64,000 bases of DNA from Tricholoma matsutake (GCA_026075535.2 AP026541.1:2356001-2420000), one strand, 5' to 3'; shown: positions 45,355-58,095, counted from the stretch's first letter. Notes: generated from the letters alone by a model not told the origin. Numbers and translations are program-made.

Positions 45355-45860
45355 ATAGCATTGAGCCTTAAAGTTCAAGGCGCCAAAGGCATCCACAGAC
45401 AACTTGACGGAATCCAAATGTAGGATTGAGTGATGAAAAGTCAGACTCAAGGCAGGTGACAAAAAGTCAGACCTGCAGGTGATGAAAAACGAGTAGGAGA
45501 AAATGGAGCATGGAAGGAAGTGGCAAGCTTCAAGTTGGAAGTACACTTCAAGCTTTCAAGTTCAAGTTCAGGCTCAGGCTCTTGAACTTGAAATGTCTGA
45601 CTCAGCTGTCTCAAGTTCTCATGCTAATGTAGGGTTGAGGTTAACTGCAGGCAAATCTTACACAGCCACCGAAATTCAAGTTCAAAGTGGTGGCAGCCCT
45701 TGTTCTTGAAGCTTAGAGTCTGAGTCTCATTCTCATTGTATCTTGCCATATTCCTGGCTGCAGTTAAAAGTGCTGGTCTGACTTTTCATCACCTGCACTG
45801 GTGTTGAGTCTGACTTCTTGTCACTCAAGTGCCATAACTTGAAGTTCAAGGTTGCAGTGC
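45355..45860. repeat. AAAGTCAGAC repeat element, copy 2 (MITE-like)
   Basis: GATGAAAAGTCAGACTCAA and GGTGACAAAAAGTCAGACCTGCAG (45,440-45,480) are matched in inverted orientation by GGTCTGACTTTTCATCACC and TGAGTCTGACTTCTTGTCAC (45,775-45,830). The centre is rich in CAAGTTCAAG/CTTGAACTTG words and can fold. The paired inverted ends suggest a complete non-autonomous element of about 0.5 kb. Confidence 0.55.
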
Positions 45861-45869
45861 TAGGACAAA

Positions 45870-48800
45870 ATGGCCAACCAGGAGAAATTTTGTACCACAA
45901 GCACCTTTTTCAAAGACATTCCTTGGAAAATGGATGTTGTCTCTGCCCCCGGTGGTCTTGATAAACTAGAAATGGCGGTATCTAATGTGTGTGTGAGTTG
46001 ACTCACTTTTCAATTATTTTCTGTTAATGCTTATTCTGCTAAGGCATACTTGGGTGTGATTCGTGAGCAGGAGAACTTGTGCCAATCCAGGTCAACATAC
46101 TTTACAGGAATGGAGAAATTGATGGTCCTGCAAAGATTTTGTCTAACCGCTGACTTTCATGAGAAAAAGGCTGACATACTTGTGAAGGAACTTCTGAAGT
46201 ATAACCTCCTGGATGTAGTCGCATTTGTTTTTGATACGGCATCAGAGAGCAATTCCAAAGAAAGGGGGGAAGTGCCATTCATTGATAAGATTGTACATCT
46301 CTTTTTCTCTGTAACACTACTTGCCTGTTTAAAATATACCTCTCAGGGCCATGCAACTATGGGTGACTGGCCCAAAGTCATCAAAACTGCGATTGGAAGC
46401 ATGGAATCTGATAGCACATATATGTTTCTTAATGCAATGACTATTGATGATTGGCTCTCTGCCTGTTATCATGCGGTTTGTCATGCCACTGGGAATGTTC
46501 ACAGGGTGAAGATTATCCAAAACTTTGTGGCTGCTGTGTTTCATCTGTCCTATCTTCTCCAAGTATGTGTGCCGCACTCTCCGTATTTTGTTCCCCCAAC
46601 ACTTTAGTCATCAGGGTAATTTGTACTTGCCCAATGACAAGAACGATCTCAAGGAGGCACTTGGAAAGTAAGGGCATAATTTCATGACAGACCTTTCCTA
46701 ATGTTCACAACATGTCAGATATGGTGTTTCAGTAGACCACAAGAATTTTGACATAGTGCCAGAAATGTTACAAAACCCTTTATTTATCGCTCTTGCCCTA
46801 TCACCAGTATTCCTCCTTGTCAATTGTTCGTTAATAAACATGTCTTTTGGGAAGACAAAAATGTTTGAGGTATGAGAGCACTTGAGACTGGAAGGACGCC
46901 ACTGATTCCTAAATGTTATTATAGCTCTGGAAATCATTTGGTAACAAATGACCCACCATAATTAGAAAGGTTGAAAAATGACTATTAAGAGTTATATTTG
47001 ATATTGCCACCACGAAAACAACTGTAACGATTCCAGGGTTGTTGGTGGAAGCATTCACAGATATCTCTGTGATGGGTGTACATGATATATGTAATGATGA
47101 TGCCAGTTGGTTCACAGCTGGTGAGACCTTCTTATATTATCTATGGACCAACTTTAATTCGATTTCTCAGATATCTGAATACTAAAGGTCCCTGTTGTTA
47201 CCTCTGAATATCATGTGAACCATCATGTGGAGTCTCCTAATTCCTTTGCATGTGGTGGAACCTCTGTACATGGTGGGCCTGGGGCTGCGGTGGACACCGA
47301 AGAGGAGGAGGAGGAGGAGGAGGAGGATGGTGATGAGGACAAAAAACACGTTCGCGAAGGATTGCGCTTTCTTGGAGGTAGGAATTCTGAGGAAGATGAT
47401 AGCTGTGGACAAGGAAATAGTGGCACTGTGAGAGGGGCTTATTGACACCAAAATGACCAAGGAAGTGCTCGACCAGAAAGGCTCACTGGCAACTCTGGTA
47501 TGGATATTGCCATGGATAGAGCAAGTGATGTGGATAGAGCAGGCATCGCACAGCAAGTAGAACAATCGGGAAGATCTGGAGGGGAGGATGAGAATCCTAG
47601 CGCAATGGATGTTGATGTGGATACAGGAGATGTTGCAAACCGAGGAGAACAATCTGGTGCAGTGGATGTGGACATGAGAGAGGGCAGTATGAATGAGCAC
47701 GACAAGGCTCCAAATGACGCAACTCCGGAATCAAGCCCCTGCAAGATGCCTTCACCCTCTGATGATTCACTCTCCACTAAAAAGGACAGTCCAATTGCTG
47801 GAGAAAAGCGAAAGAACCCAACACGAGAGGCAAAAACAAAGAAAACAGACCAATTGCCCCTTCCACCGCCAAAAACAAAGTTAAAGTCAAGGTCAAGGCC
47901 AAGGCCAAAACCAAAACCAAAGCCTGAATCAAAAATTCAATCTGGACCACAGTCTGTAGATGCCATGGAGCGCAACTATTTTGAGGAGATTGAATTTGGA
48001 GGTGTTAGTAGACTTGTTGATATCATCGACTTAATGCAGGATATGGTCAGTCATTTTCCATCTTAAAAGAACACAATTTATTGTCCTTTGCAGATTAAAC
48101 CTGAAAAACCAAACCTTTCAAGAACTTGAAAGGCATGCATGGCTATATGTATGATAATTCATACCTAATAACTCATATTCCATCTATAGAAATGATTTGT
48201 AGGCAAATCAGTATTGCTATGGGCTCCTGGGAAGGATGACCCAGTTACATACACCCCGTCATTCCATGTAAGCTCTACCTAGACTCATTTGCCACAATAT
48301 AGTGACTTTCGGCACTCCCTTAGTTTGCTGATGAGCGCTCCATGTTCAAAATTATTCACAGTGCTGTCATAGTGGGCTATAAAGACGGTTGACCTCTGTG
48401 GATGGCTTGTCCGGAGGAGAGCACATTTTGTATACTCTCAAAGCAGGAACTCGGGAGCAAGAGTGACCAAGAGATACAAGCAATATTCCGCCGAAAACAT
48501 GTTGTAATACATGACCAATTTGAGCCTACACTTGCTTTCGACGAAAAGGGTTTGAAAACATTAGGGGACCTGTACAAGTCTGTGACGATTCATGGTGTGT
48601 TTGAAGCATATTCTTGTTGTGTTTGGACATCCTGATTATGTGCCAGATTACTCAATTGAAAACTCCTTCGAAGCTGAATCATCTCGCCACCTGAAGGGTA
48701 CTTTAGAAGATATGCTGAGGTGTCATAGGGAGAAAAGTAAAATCCTCAATGCACTGGACTTCCCAATGCTGTCTGCCCCTCATCCTCCCACATCATTTGC

Positions 48801-50040
48801 TTCTGATCTTGCAGCGTTCAGTGCCACCATCGATTTACCGATGTGTAGCCAGGCTATTTCATTTCCAATGGCAAGTACTAGATGGGGCCTTGCGGCAACA
48901 TCAGGTGCCCACCATCTCTGGCATATTGATTGCAATGGCTTCTGCACTTACATTGACACCCAAACTGGCATGAAATGGTGGATCGTTGCAAAGCCCAAAC
49001 CTGGGTCAATGCATTTCTCTGATGCTATGCTATTCACTGAAGAATACGATATTTCTGCTGCCAATCTGGAGAAGTAGGACCTTGAGGCAGTCCTTCTTTG
49101 TCCTGGATCCCAAATGTAAGTTGTGTCTGCTTGGCACCCCCGTATTCATAACCATTGTCCTATAGGTTAATGTGGCCAAACACACCACATTTTGTTGTGA
49201 CACCAGAATCTGCAATTTGTCATGGAAGTCATTTTTACACGATGTCCACGATCCAAGACACAGTTTTCAGGCATTATCATATGTTTGTTGCTAGCGAGAG
49301 GGTGATGAACATGGAACACAGTCATGATGTGCATCTTCTACTTCAAAGGATGGTTACTTATCTTCACTATGTCCTCATCAAGCGTGGGTCTAAACTAGAT
49401 TTGTCAATGCCACCACCCACTCATCATATTCCCAATGTCTCCACCTTTGAAGGGGTGCTTGACCTGTTCATGTTATGTGTCGTCATGGAACTTGGGGATC
49501 TCATCAACCCTCTAGCATACAGGAAGAAATATCGACATGGACCTAAACATGACCATGATTGGCTGTGCACTATCCATGCCTGTGGGCTATCTAGGGACCT
49601 TCATCATTGGTGGTGTGCACACTATCTGTTTCTCAACCCTGAGAAGGAATCATTCATCAATGGTGGCCTTGTATTCAAGGACCTACTCTCCCAGCATATT
49701 GTAGCACTGATCTCGTATACTAAGACTATGGCAAAAGAGAATGATGCTCAAGGTGAAGTGTTGGAGTGCACAGCAGATGTTCTGATGGATTTACTGAAGA
49801 AGTATTTCCCTTATGATCTGCATTTTGGGGTTAGTGAGGGCTTCGAGTGGGTGGGACCAAGATATGTTGTTAAGGCTAGGGCAGGAGTGTTATCCTCATA
49901 CACGAGATGTAGGTATTACACTTTCTTTAAACACAATCTACTTACAAAGACGTCGCAGGCCATGATATCCTGAGCCTCGGGGCAACTCCTGTGGACCTGG
50001 ACTTCATACAACGATCTGGTTATGGAATCAGATTCTGACA
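45870..50040 (+). pseudogene. JmjC-domain (2-oxoglutarate/Fe(II) oxygenase-like) gene, decayed
   Basis: Exon 1 (45,870-45,986) and exon 2 (46,044-46,562) encode a helical N-terminal region of unknown role. A further exon near 46,720-46,870 fits the same gene. A long exon (47,215-48,060) encodes a disordered segment with a poly-glutamate run and a basic KPKPKPK tail; a TGA breaks it at 47,443. The C-terminal part (48,400-49,960) is JmjC-like. It has the metal motif HIDCNG (His at 48,922, Asp at 48,928), followed by YIDTQTGMKWW. After an intron comes WPNTPHFVV, with the probable third ligand, and then a helical C-terminal domain. A frame change near 48,615, a TAG at 49,075 (tryptophan expected) and a frame change near 49,935 inactivate it. 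It may have been a transposon-associated chromatin or nucleic-acid demethylase-like protein; that is inference. Confidence 0.62.
47299..47327 (+). repeat. (GAG)n microsatellite coding poly-glutamate
   Basis: A run of GAGGAGGAG units within the acidic segment of the JmjC-type gene. It gives nine consecutive glutamates. Confidence 0.85.
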
Positions 50041-51278
50041 TGAATTCCTCAGATGACTCTGACCATGACAGTGAAGAAAGCAGTGATGATGAAGACCAGT
50101 CCAGTAGTGATGATGATGGTATATCCAACATTCAGACCGTCTTCACATGCTCACCAACAGATGTCATAGCTGATTGCTCATGTCCATGCAAATGCAGGAG
50201 ATGCAGTACCCTACCATTGTTACAGTCACTTTAGCATTGTCCAGTCCCTCTATGAGGTATCGACACTTGCTCATACTTGTACGAGGGTCACAAGTCTAAG
50301 GCTGTTGTATCATGATCACTGCAGCCAGTGTGATGGTGAACTTGAAGACCCAGTTCAGTGATACTCCCGTAGGTAACATTTCTTCTATTTCAATCTCTGT
50401 GCACAGGTAGCATCTTTCTATATAACAGATTTTTGATGTATTTGTCTTCTTTCAATATGTCAGCTTGGCCTAGGACATTGAACTTGAATTTCGGGACCGT
50501 GCCATCAAATTTCAGTGGCTGTGTAATATTTGCCCATGGTTAACCTTAACCCTAACATGCTTTCAAATACAAACTGCGAGTGTATTACTAAATTACTAAG
50601 CATCAAATTGTTGTGCAAGATTTTCCCAGCACGAGCTCGTTCTGCTGGCTTTATGCTGTTTCTTTGGTCGGCCATAGATTTGTCGTGTTCAAATTTTTAA
50701 TGTTGCCGTGGCCCCCTGATTACTAGTCAATGCCATCAGCCTAACCTTTACTGTACTCCTGACCATTTTTTGGCTAATAATTGAATCTTGTGTTCTTATA
50801 GTCTTCTCATGCTCGTTTTCAGTCATACTTTATAAAAAAGAAATTCGCCAGTCAGATTGGTGGCTATACAAAAGTAGCGGCCCCTAGGTGACCCACTCCA
50901 TATGTATGTAGTTACGAGGAAAAGACTCCGAGTCAGAGATTCTGGCATTCTGGTTCATCGCAGCAAATGATATCATCTCATGATATAGCAATATACTCGA
51001 GACAGTGTGAGACTCGGATGTTATAACTTATAAGGAGCCACTGGATCATGATCATATATCACATACTTACTACCTCTTACTACATGATTCTACCCTATGC
51101 TTGGCAGATCAGGTGCATTTTCATCTTAGGAACACTGGAGCTTCACAGTAGCAGAGAGTCTGAGAGTCTTTTCTCATGTTTGTATACAGTTTATAACTTG
51201 AACAGTGACTCCGAGTCAGACACCGGCGTCCATTGTCTCAACCCATCATTGTACCACCACCTCTTGATTTCAGTTCCA
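50041..51278. other. Intergenic, no gene supported
   Basis: It begins with an acidic-coding frame on another phase of the JmjC gene tail (50,022-50,110, serine/aspartate-rich). Two direct copies of GACTCCGAGTCAGA (50,926 and about 51,208) flank a 280-bp AT-rich piece and may be sub-terminal repeats of a DNA element. Confidence 0.4.
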
Positions 51279-52463
51279 ATGACCACCAATTCAGCGCAGA
51301 TACTTCAAAGCTCTCCTAATCAGGCAGAGCCTGACTCAGACTCGAATTTGGCGCTTCATATGAAATTTCAAAATCTCACCCTTCTTCTCCGCTTACTCAC
51401 TACTATCAATCAGGGAAACACCATACTCCCTGCCACAGATGCTCCTCCCATCCAGAATCTACTGGTCCGCAGAAAGGTTGATGCAGTGACAACTATTCTA
51501 GTGCGTAATGAAGAAGTCCTTGCCGGTACAGCATATGCTTTCAGTGGAAGTCTTGTAGTGGCCAGTGCGATGCCCACAGAAGAAGCTCACTCTGAAGAGG
51601 ATGATTATTTTGTCACTACTCCTTACACCAATCAAACACTGAATATTGCTGCTGTTGCCAATCCAGAGTGCAGTAATTCTGCAAAGGGCATCAGATTGGC
51701 TTCAGGCAAAGATTTGTGGTCTCACTTTGATCACGATGATTGTTGGAAATTGATGAGAAAGTGAGCTTCTACCGGTACCTGGCATCACTTCCTCATTGCT
51801 TATCATGTATCCGGGGTCAGACAATCTACACTGGCAGATCATACAGAGTCTGTATGTTCCTATCTCAATACATACAAGATTTCCAAGCCTTCTGCATGAC
51901 CCACTGAATCCAGGTGCTTTTCCCACTTTCTTGTTGTGCAGTGTTGGAAGAGAATGAAACAACAGATTTTCCATTGGACATCACTTGGGCATCTTCACAT
52001 GCTAGATGAAGCAACCGACTCCTTGATGAAGTCAATCCAGAAGCATGAGTGGACCAAACCTGTTCGTGACCCGAGACTGGCTTGATATCTCAACCCAATG
52101 GACGATTTGAGAATGAAAGTTTTGGTGAAGTACTCCTGGAACAAGGAGGACACAGCTGATAAATATTTAGAGGTGCTATGCTCCAAGGAGCGATTAGCCT
52201 CATTTGAGATATACTGCAAGGACACTGCAACAACATTCCACAACTTCCTCTTGGCCATCCTGGTTGGCTATGCAAGTGCCCTCCTGAGGTTGGAATGGGC
52301 CCCATCCTCCTTGGCCCCTGTTGTATCCCCAATGCCGGATGAGAACTATCCTCCAGACAATGCTACAAGCATCAATGCCCTCAAGCTTGGGAACAGGAAA
52401 AAGCCATGTGTCCATTGTATTTCCACCATGCCATGCTCTAATGCTACTGCTCAGCCATGCTAG
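51279..52463 (+). pseudogene. Unrecognised multi-exon gene remnant
   Basis: From ATG 51,279 a first exon of about 160 codons runs to a GTGAGC donor at 51,761. It has a serine/aspartate-rich start, then helical segments, and ends DLWSHFDHDDCWKLMRK. Further exons near 51,930-52,110 (QQIFHWTSLGHLHMLDEATD) and 52,098-52,463 follow. A TGA at about 52,083 stands where tryptophan fits (LA*YLNPMDD). I recognise the style of a repeated Agaricomycete protein family but not a named domain. Confidence 0.4.
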
Positions 52464-53468
52464 TGATCCCTTAGTTCATTATGGGTGACATTTCGGCCAA
52501 GCAGTGCATGCGATGTGCAGCATCCAAGCATTGCTGACCAATGGCATACTTCGCATGGGTGAGGAGGGGGAAGTTGTAGAAGAGTCGCTCACTCCAGAGC
52601 AAGTATCATACTTGATGAATCTACTTCTTGGCTAATACTCTTCCATGTTGCAGGGCCAGAAAAGAGCATAGAGTGTTCCAACAACTCTTGCACATGGTGC
52701 CCCATCTTCTGGAGTGCCTTATGGAAGCTTCTAATGAAGAGTGCATGGCAGTCACAGAATTAGTATGTTGATTGCTCCATGAATCTACATACCTTTTCTC
52801 ATCCATTAAAGATTCAAAAGGGCATATCCAGCACAAGATCGGACAATACTAAGAGCTTGAAAGGTGTTGTTCTGGAGTGGATAAGCCCTCCCAGCATACC
52901 TGTCCGCCCACCCCTCTCCCAGAATGTCAAGACAAACAGGGGCTATCACCATCCCACCACCGGTGCCCTCCTCTGTCCTGCTGGTCTAGACTGAAATGAT
53001 GTGGAGTCAGTGTTCCTTCCTTTGCATATGCAGTTTACACTGCTGATCTCCCCATTTAGTGTGCATGAAAAACTTTCTAGTGGTGAAATGCCTGTCCATG
53101 GTGATCAGTGGCTGATGCTGGTGTATGCAGACCAGGAGTATGATCCCAAAAACCCTTGGGAGGGGCTGTTCAGAAGCTGGATTCTTGTTTGGGTTTGCAT
53201 GCATTTTTCCTCCTCATCCGCCGCTGACTCTGTCTTGTTCAGGCATTCAAGCACATCTTTACCTCACCCAGTTCAGTAGAGAAAGAGGTGAAGGCAACAA
53301 GATCAGGTAATGCTCATATACACGGCATGACCCAGGTCACTACCGCCTCCCTGGCCTATGTAGCCATGCAGGTGTGTGGGGAGTTAGCACGCTAGTAACC
53401 TGTCACTGATGATCTAACCAACTTCACTTTGCATTATCATCCTCTTCGGTGTTCTGTCGGTCGGACAC
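52464..53468. other. Possible further exons, not resolved
   Basis: Several short frames (for example 52,779-52,994 and 53,001-53,279) look partly coding, with GT and AG borders, and could continue the gene begun at 51,279. I could not assemble a convincing model. Confidence 0.3.
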
Positions 53469-53747
53469 CATGACGGATTCCGAATGATTTTATGAAAGTG
53501 TCCTGGACTTCTTAGATGATCCAGAGGAGAAGGACGAGGTGGATGATCTGTTGAACTCGTGGAACTGGTAGGTGTCAACGAATTGATTTCACTGTACCAG
53601 CCATTGGCAGCAGCTGATTTCCCTGTTAGCCAGGTGTTTCCAAGCTACATTGTATGTGATCACGCGGTAACAAAACAGAGCGCGCTAGCCAGACTGAAGA
53701 AGCAAAGGGCCCTGAAGCAGGCACCGTTGAATAGGGGGGGATCGTAA
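53469..53747 (+). pseudogene. C-terminal fragment of an uncharacterised basidiomycete protein (DUF6698-like)
   Basis: ATGACGGATTCC at 53,471 opens FYESVLDFLDDPEEKDEVDDLL after a TGA. A second piece in another frame carries VSQVFPSYIV, then SALARLKKQRALKQAPLN before a stop at 53,745. The order (acidic YxxxLDxLDDPEEK helix, then FP, then SALARxKxKRA) resembles the end of DUF6698-type proteins. This assignment is from memory of the family and is uncertain. Confidence 0.35.
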
Positions 53748-54119
53748 AATACCAGCTAGCTGTAAATTAGCAATGCAATTGGCTTTCTTACAACCACCGA
53801 GTGAAATTAGAGTGACTGATCAGAGAGCAGATCGATGCCTGCACAGGTCAGCTCTCACAAGAATGAAGCGGGCTCATATTACTTACCCATCTTACAGGAT
53901 ATGGAGTCCAGACAACTGATGACTGATGGATGACAGAATTGGTGCTCCAGATGATATATATCCAGTCTTTTTCTAAAGCCACAGATTTATCTCTCCTACA
54001 TACCTTGTAATGTATGGAATTCGGAGAACAGTGTCCGAGAGATATCGATGTTGGTGCTTACAGTGCAAGTCACCCAGACTTCCCCTTCTTACAAGTGTTG
54101 GGAGTATGGGTAATTTTTG

Positions 54120-54785
54120 CTCATTCTGTCATTAAATTTGCAGACCTGTCTTTCTGATGCATATGATCTGTGTAAGCATTTCTTACAGACTTTTTACCAA
54201 TTCTGCGGGTTTGTCAATCTGATGTTTTCACATACTTCATATAAATCTTCTCAAGTAACTGCTCTTAGGCAGCTGCTGATCAGTGTAACCCTCCTGCGAT
54301 TGCTGGCAGAATCTGCCATTGCTACCATCCTTTATAAGTGTTGGGACAACAGGTGGAATTTCATCGCTCTTTTCTAAATCTCACAGAATTGTCGGTCTGA
54401 TGCTTCAAGGCCTTTTCCTGCATGTCTTACAGAACTTCTGAAGCAACTGCTTCCTGGCAGCTGCTGATCAGCAGAACCCACCTGATATAGCTGGCTGAAT
54501 CCACCACCGCTGCCATCCTTTATAAAGGTTGGGACCACAGGTGGCTTTCTGTCCATCTTTTGCAAAATTTTCTGATGCACCATGCTTTTACCAATTTGAG
54601 AGGTTTGCCAGTCTGATACTCCATGGTCTATACTCACAATTCTTACAAATATTCTCAAGTAATCACTTCCAGGTAGCAGCTGATCAGTGAGGCCATCCTG
54701 ATATAGCTGGTGGAATCTGCCATCACTACCATCCTTTATAAGCATTGGGACAACAGGTGGATTTTTGTCACTCTTTTCTAAATTT
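54120..54785. repeat. Imperfect tandem repeat, about 190-215-bp unit, three copies
   Basis: CCATCCTTTATAARNNTTGGGACMACAGGTGG recurs at 54,325, 54,513 and 54,729, each preceded by GCWGCTGATCAG and TAGCTGGC/TGAATC words. Non-coding. Confidence 0.75.
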
Positions 54786-54967
54786 CACTGATCAATCACA
54801 CTTGATATCGCTGTTCATTAAATTTCACATATGTATACTATTTGTTCAGCTACTACCATACATTTTGAAAGCTCAATTCTGAGTGCACTGTTGAAATTTG
54901 TCAATGCTACCATTCTTTAAATACCCTTTTCAGACTGTATATAAGAATTGCAAATATTATTGTTAAT

Positions 54968-55832
54968 TTGGATATTTTAAGGCCTTATCAAGCCTTAACC
55001 TTTTTGGCCCAAAACCCAGATGAATTGGAACCAAGCATGTTACCTCCAGATGGAAATATACCCAGGCTTGATTCTCTGATCGATGAGCTGAAGATGATGG
55101 CAGAGTTTATCAAGGCATTGAAAGGTGCTACTTTGGAGCAAAGCAATATGCAGCCAGAAGACATTGAGCATCTTTGTGCTGCTAATCTGACCCCTGTTGT
55201 TGATGTTGCTGATAAGCATTTTGTCAAAGCACTTAAAACCTTCTTCTCAACTACCAATAGTTCTCAGGCCACATAACGTGGCCAAAAGCAGTCAAGCGCT
55301 GGGCTCAACTTCGGCTCCCGAATGGACAAACTGCACGCTCGCATTGGTATGAATCATGTTCTACTCGACCACTCCAAAAGACAACATGTGTTAAGGTTAT
55401 GTAGCACTGCTGACTGCTCCTACATACTCTAATGCCATCCCTCAGTTGACCATAAATGGGACATCTGAGCTTGCTGAAGTTCAATATTTCTTTCGGTTAC
55501 GATTCCACCATGAGATTTTTTCTCTTGCGCTCATATCCCTCTTTGGTCAACCAGACCATGAGCTGCTTGTAGAATCCCATTGCACCACACATGTCTGCCA
55601 CTACAATGGAGATTCTGCCCTAAGGATTGTGGATGTCAAGGCCCTCACTGCTGTGGTTTCCATGTTCCCAGATTTTCAAGTCACTCGAGAGGGGGAAATC
55701 ATCACACCAGAGAACCAATATGTGCTGATGGATGCACCATTGCTCAAGTTAGTCTCATTGCATGGATTCTTGGGTGATGATGATGAAGATGATGAAAATG
55801 GTAATGGTAATGGCAACAATGATAATGAATAA
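54968..55832 (+). pseudogene. Internally deleted Tnp2-type (CACTA) transposase remnant
   Basis: 54,968-55,270 encodes the N-terminus of a Tnp2-like transposase gene (MLPPDGNIPR; SLIDELKMMAEFIKALK). From about 55,277 the sequence jumps directly to the C-terminal part: TWPKAVKRWAQLRLPNGQTA, an intron (GTTATG near 55,396 to CCTCAG at 55,444), then LTINGTSELAEVQYFF, FSLALISLFGQPD and CHYNGDSALRIVDVK, ending in an acidic/asparagine-rich tail at 55,832. The catalytic centre and zinc-binding region normally found between these parts are missing. It could still be moved by an intact copy elsewhere, but no terminal repeats were recognised. Confidence 0.6.
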
Positions 55833-56814
55833 TTACACAGTTATTGACAGCAATAGTACAGCACTAGGAATACATGTAACAGACCACAGTGATATCTATG
55901 TTTCAGGCAATTTTGAATCATGCACAATATCCATGAGTGTAACGTCATCCACTTCCAAGTTGTTGACAACAAGTTGCTTCACATCCTCCAAGGCCTGACA
56001 AGACTGAGGGGATTGCACTTCAGTGAAAAATATGAATCACAGGACATTCAGAAATACTACAGCAAGAGGATAGTGGACGCAGTAGACAAGCTGTGCTCCA
56101 GATCACAAAGTTCAAATTGCCAAGACAGAATGATCATCCAGGAAAGTCGGACAGTTTTCAGTAGCTGGAGGCTCGCTGGGGACTGCCAGAAGCAAAGATC
56201 TATCATGATGCCAGTGAGTAGATCAACTCTGTTGGCAAACTGTATGCAAAGTTACCGAAGTTGCTGCAACTCTGCTTTCATCTTGAGATAGACACAATTG
56301 CCACTATCATGTAACATTTGCTCATTTGCCATGCGCAAAAGTGAAAGGCATGCTTTGTTGGTGGCAAAAGTAAGGATTTCAGCCATTGAGAGTAGACAGA
56401 CGTGTTAAAGCAAAGCCAAAATGTGATGATGTGATGTCACTGGCTTCAACCACCTTCTCATCATAACCATCTCCTCATCTTTCTTTCATGGTCATTGTCT
56501 GCTTTCACAAAGCCATTCATTGTTCCCTACACTCTTTTGCTGGTTTGCTTTGTGGTGGTGGCTGGTTTCTGACTATTACACATGGCTCTCAGTCCCATTG
56601 GACTTGCTGGATCTTCGCAAATATCACCTTCAAATGCAATATTTTCTGGCTCAAACTGATATCCTGACACATTGATTCTTATGCTCATGCTTATGATCCT
56701 AATCATTTCTTTGCTGCTGGGTCCAACCACTGTGCTGAGGCCATCTCACGATCAGAATATTTCTGTGGTTAGAGATTGATATATGCATGTCAAAATCAAT
56801 ACTCACACATTTTG
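55833..56814. other. No gene assigned
   Basis: Frames such as 55,920-56,291 may be exons of an unknown gene (DAVDKLCSRSQSSN). There is no recognisable family. Confidence 0.35.
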
Positions 56815-58095
56815 ACATGTAGAACTTCCTATCTCCTTCTCTGGAACCTGTGGCGAGTGACTCTCTTGAAGACCATGTTTCTGGTGCTCGTGGCAAGACT
56901 GCATACCTGGAGTTACAACTTCTTGTGGAACACCAACAATGGAAGATCACTGAATTGAAGAGTCAGATTTGTGATCAACAGATGGATATAGTGACCTGGA
57001 AGACCAAGTTCATCAATACCCAGTATGTATGCATCTTACATGTGACAAGATGCAACTTTGACAGTACTTTTACCAGAGAAATGCTTGAGAAGTCAATCCA
57101 AAAGGTTCCTGAACTGGGTGGTGTCACATCTGGGCACCCGAAAGCAATACCTCCCACCAAAGATCTCCCTCCACCTCTGGATCCGAAGCATTTGCCCTTG
57201 TCATGCATATCTGCTAGGACTGAGCTATCTCAGCAATGAGCAACCACCACATTTTCTGATCCACTGTAAGCATCTTTTGTGAACGAGAGCTTTCCAGATC
57301 TACTTTGATAATGTTTCATGATGAATAGGGATGAAATTTATGGTGAACTGGACAACACTCTGACACTGGACATACCCATGATTTCAGATCCCCTCATCAC
57401 AGCTTCCTCAAGCTCAACTTCCTCAACCACCACCACCATCACTACCGCAATTGCTGCTGCTGCTGCCATACCCAAAACCATTTCTACAGGCAAGACAGTC
57501 ATTTCCATTGTGGTGCCTGGAGATGTCATGGGAACAACCTTTTCAAATTCCATGCAATGCACTGCTGACACCTTGACAACGACCCCTGCCACTGCAATCA
57601 TTACTGCAGCTGTCATAGGAGCACCGAATGTACCCTGTGACACATCGACCTCACTACCACAACCTCCAATTGCAACCACCAGTAATAATCAAGATATCTG
57701 GCCCATGACATCCATAAAATGTGCCAAGTTAGGCTTGCCTGCCATCATAGGAAAGGGCTTGACAGATAAGTTTGTTTTTCTGTCAACTCCTTTTTCGACC
57801 ATTGATTGATGTATAACTAGGAATTTTTGCATGAAAGAGTGGTTAGAACGACATCCCAATGGCTTGAAGGATGCATTCGAGACACACTACAAGTCACTCA
57901 CACACGAGGCTAAAAAGGTATAGTGACTCTTGTTACATTGGCATGTGCTCTGCTCACTCCATGCAATGTTTTTATAGAAATATAAGGATCTGGCATCTGC
58001 AGCTGTAAGTTCATGTTTCTGTGTATGGACTGCTTGCTCATATAGTTACCATGCAGCAAAAGGCATCGCGTAATGCAAAGAAGACTGGTATGTTT
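56815..58095 (+). pseudogene. Unrecognised gene with coiled-coil and Thr/Ala-rich segments
   Basis: The likely exons are 56,818-57,022 (predicted coiled coil, LELQLLVEHQQWKITELKSQ), 57,075-57,235, 57,318-57,809 (long threonine/alanine-rich low-complexity segment with a lysine- and glycine-containing end) and 57,828-57,918 (KEWLERHPNGLKDAFETHYK). Small exons follow to about 58,090 (KYKDLASAA; QKASRNAKKT). Several GT...AG borders fit. The family is unknown; the last segment resembles the helical lysine-rich tail of some transposon-linked proteins. Confidence 0.35.

Noticed and set aside
57338..57679. Valine/methionine-rich minus-strand frame
   Set aside because: It is the complement of the Thr/Ala-rich low-complexity exon on the plus strand.
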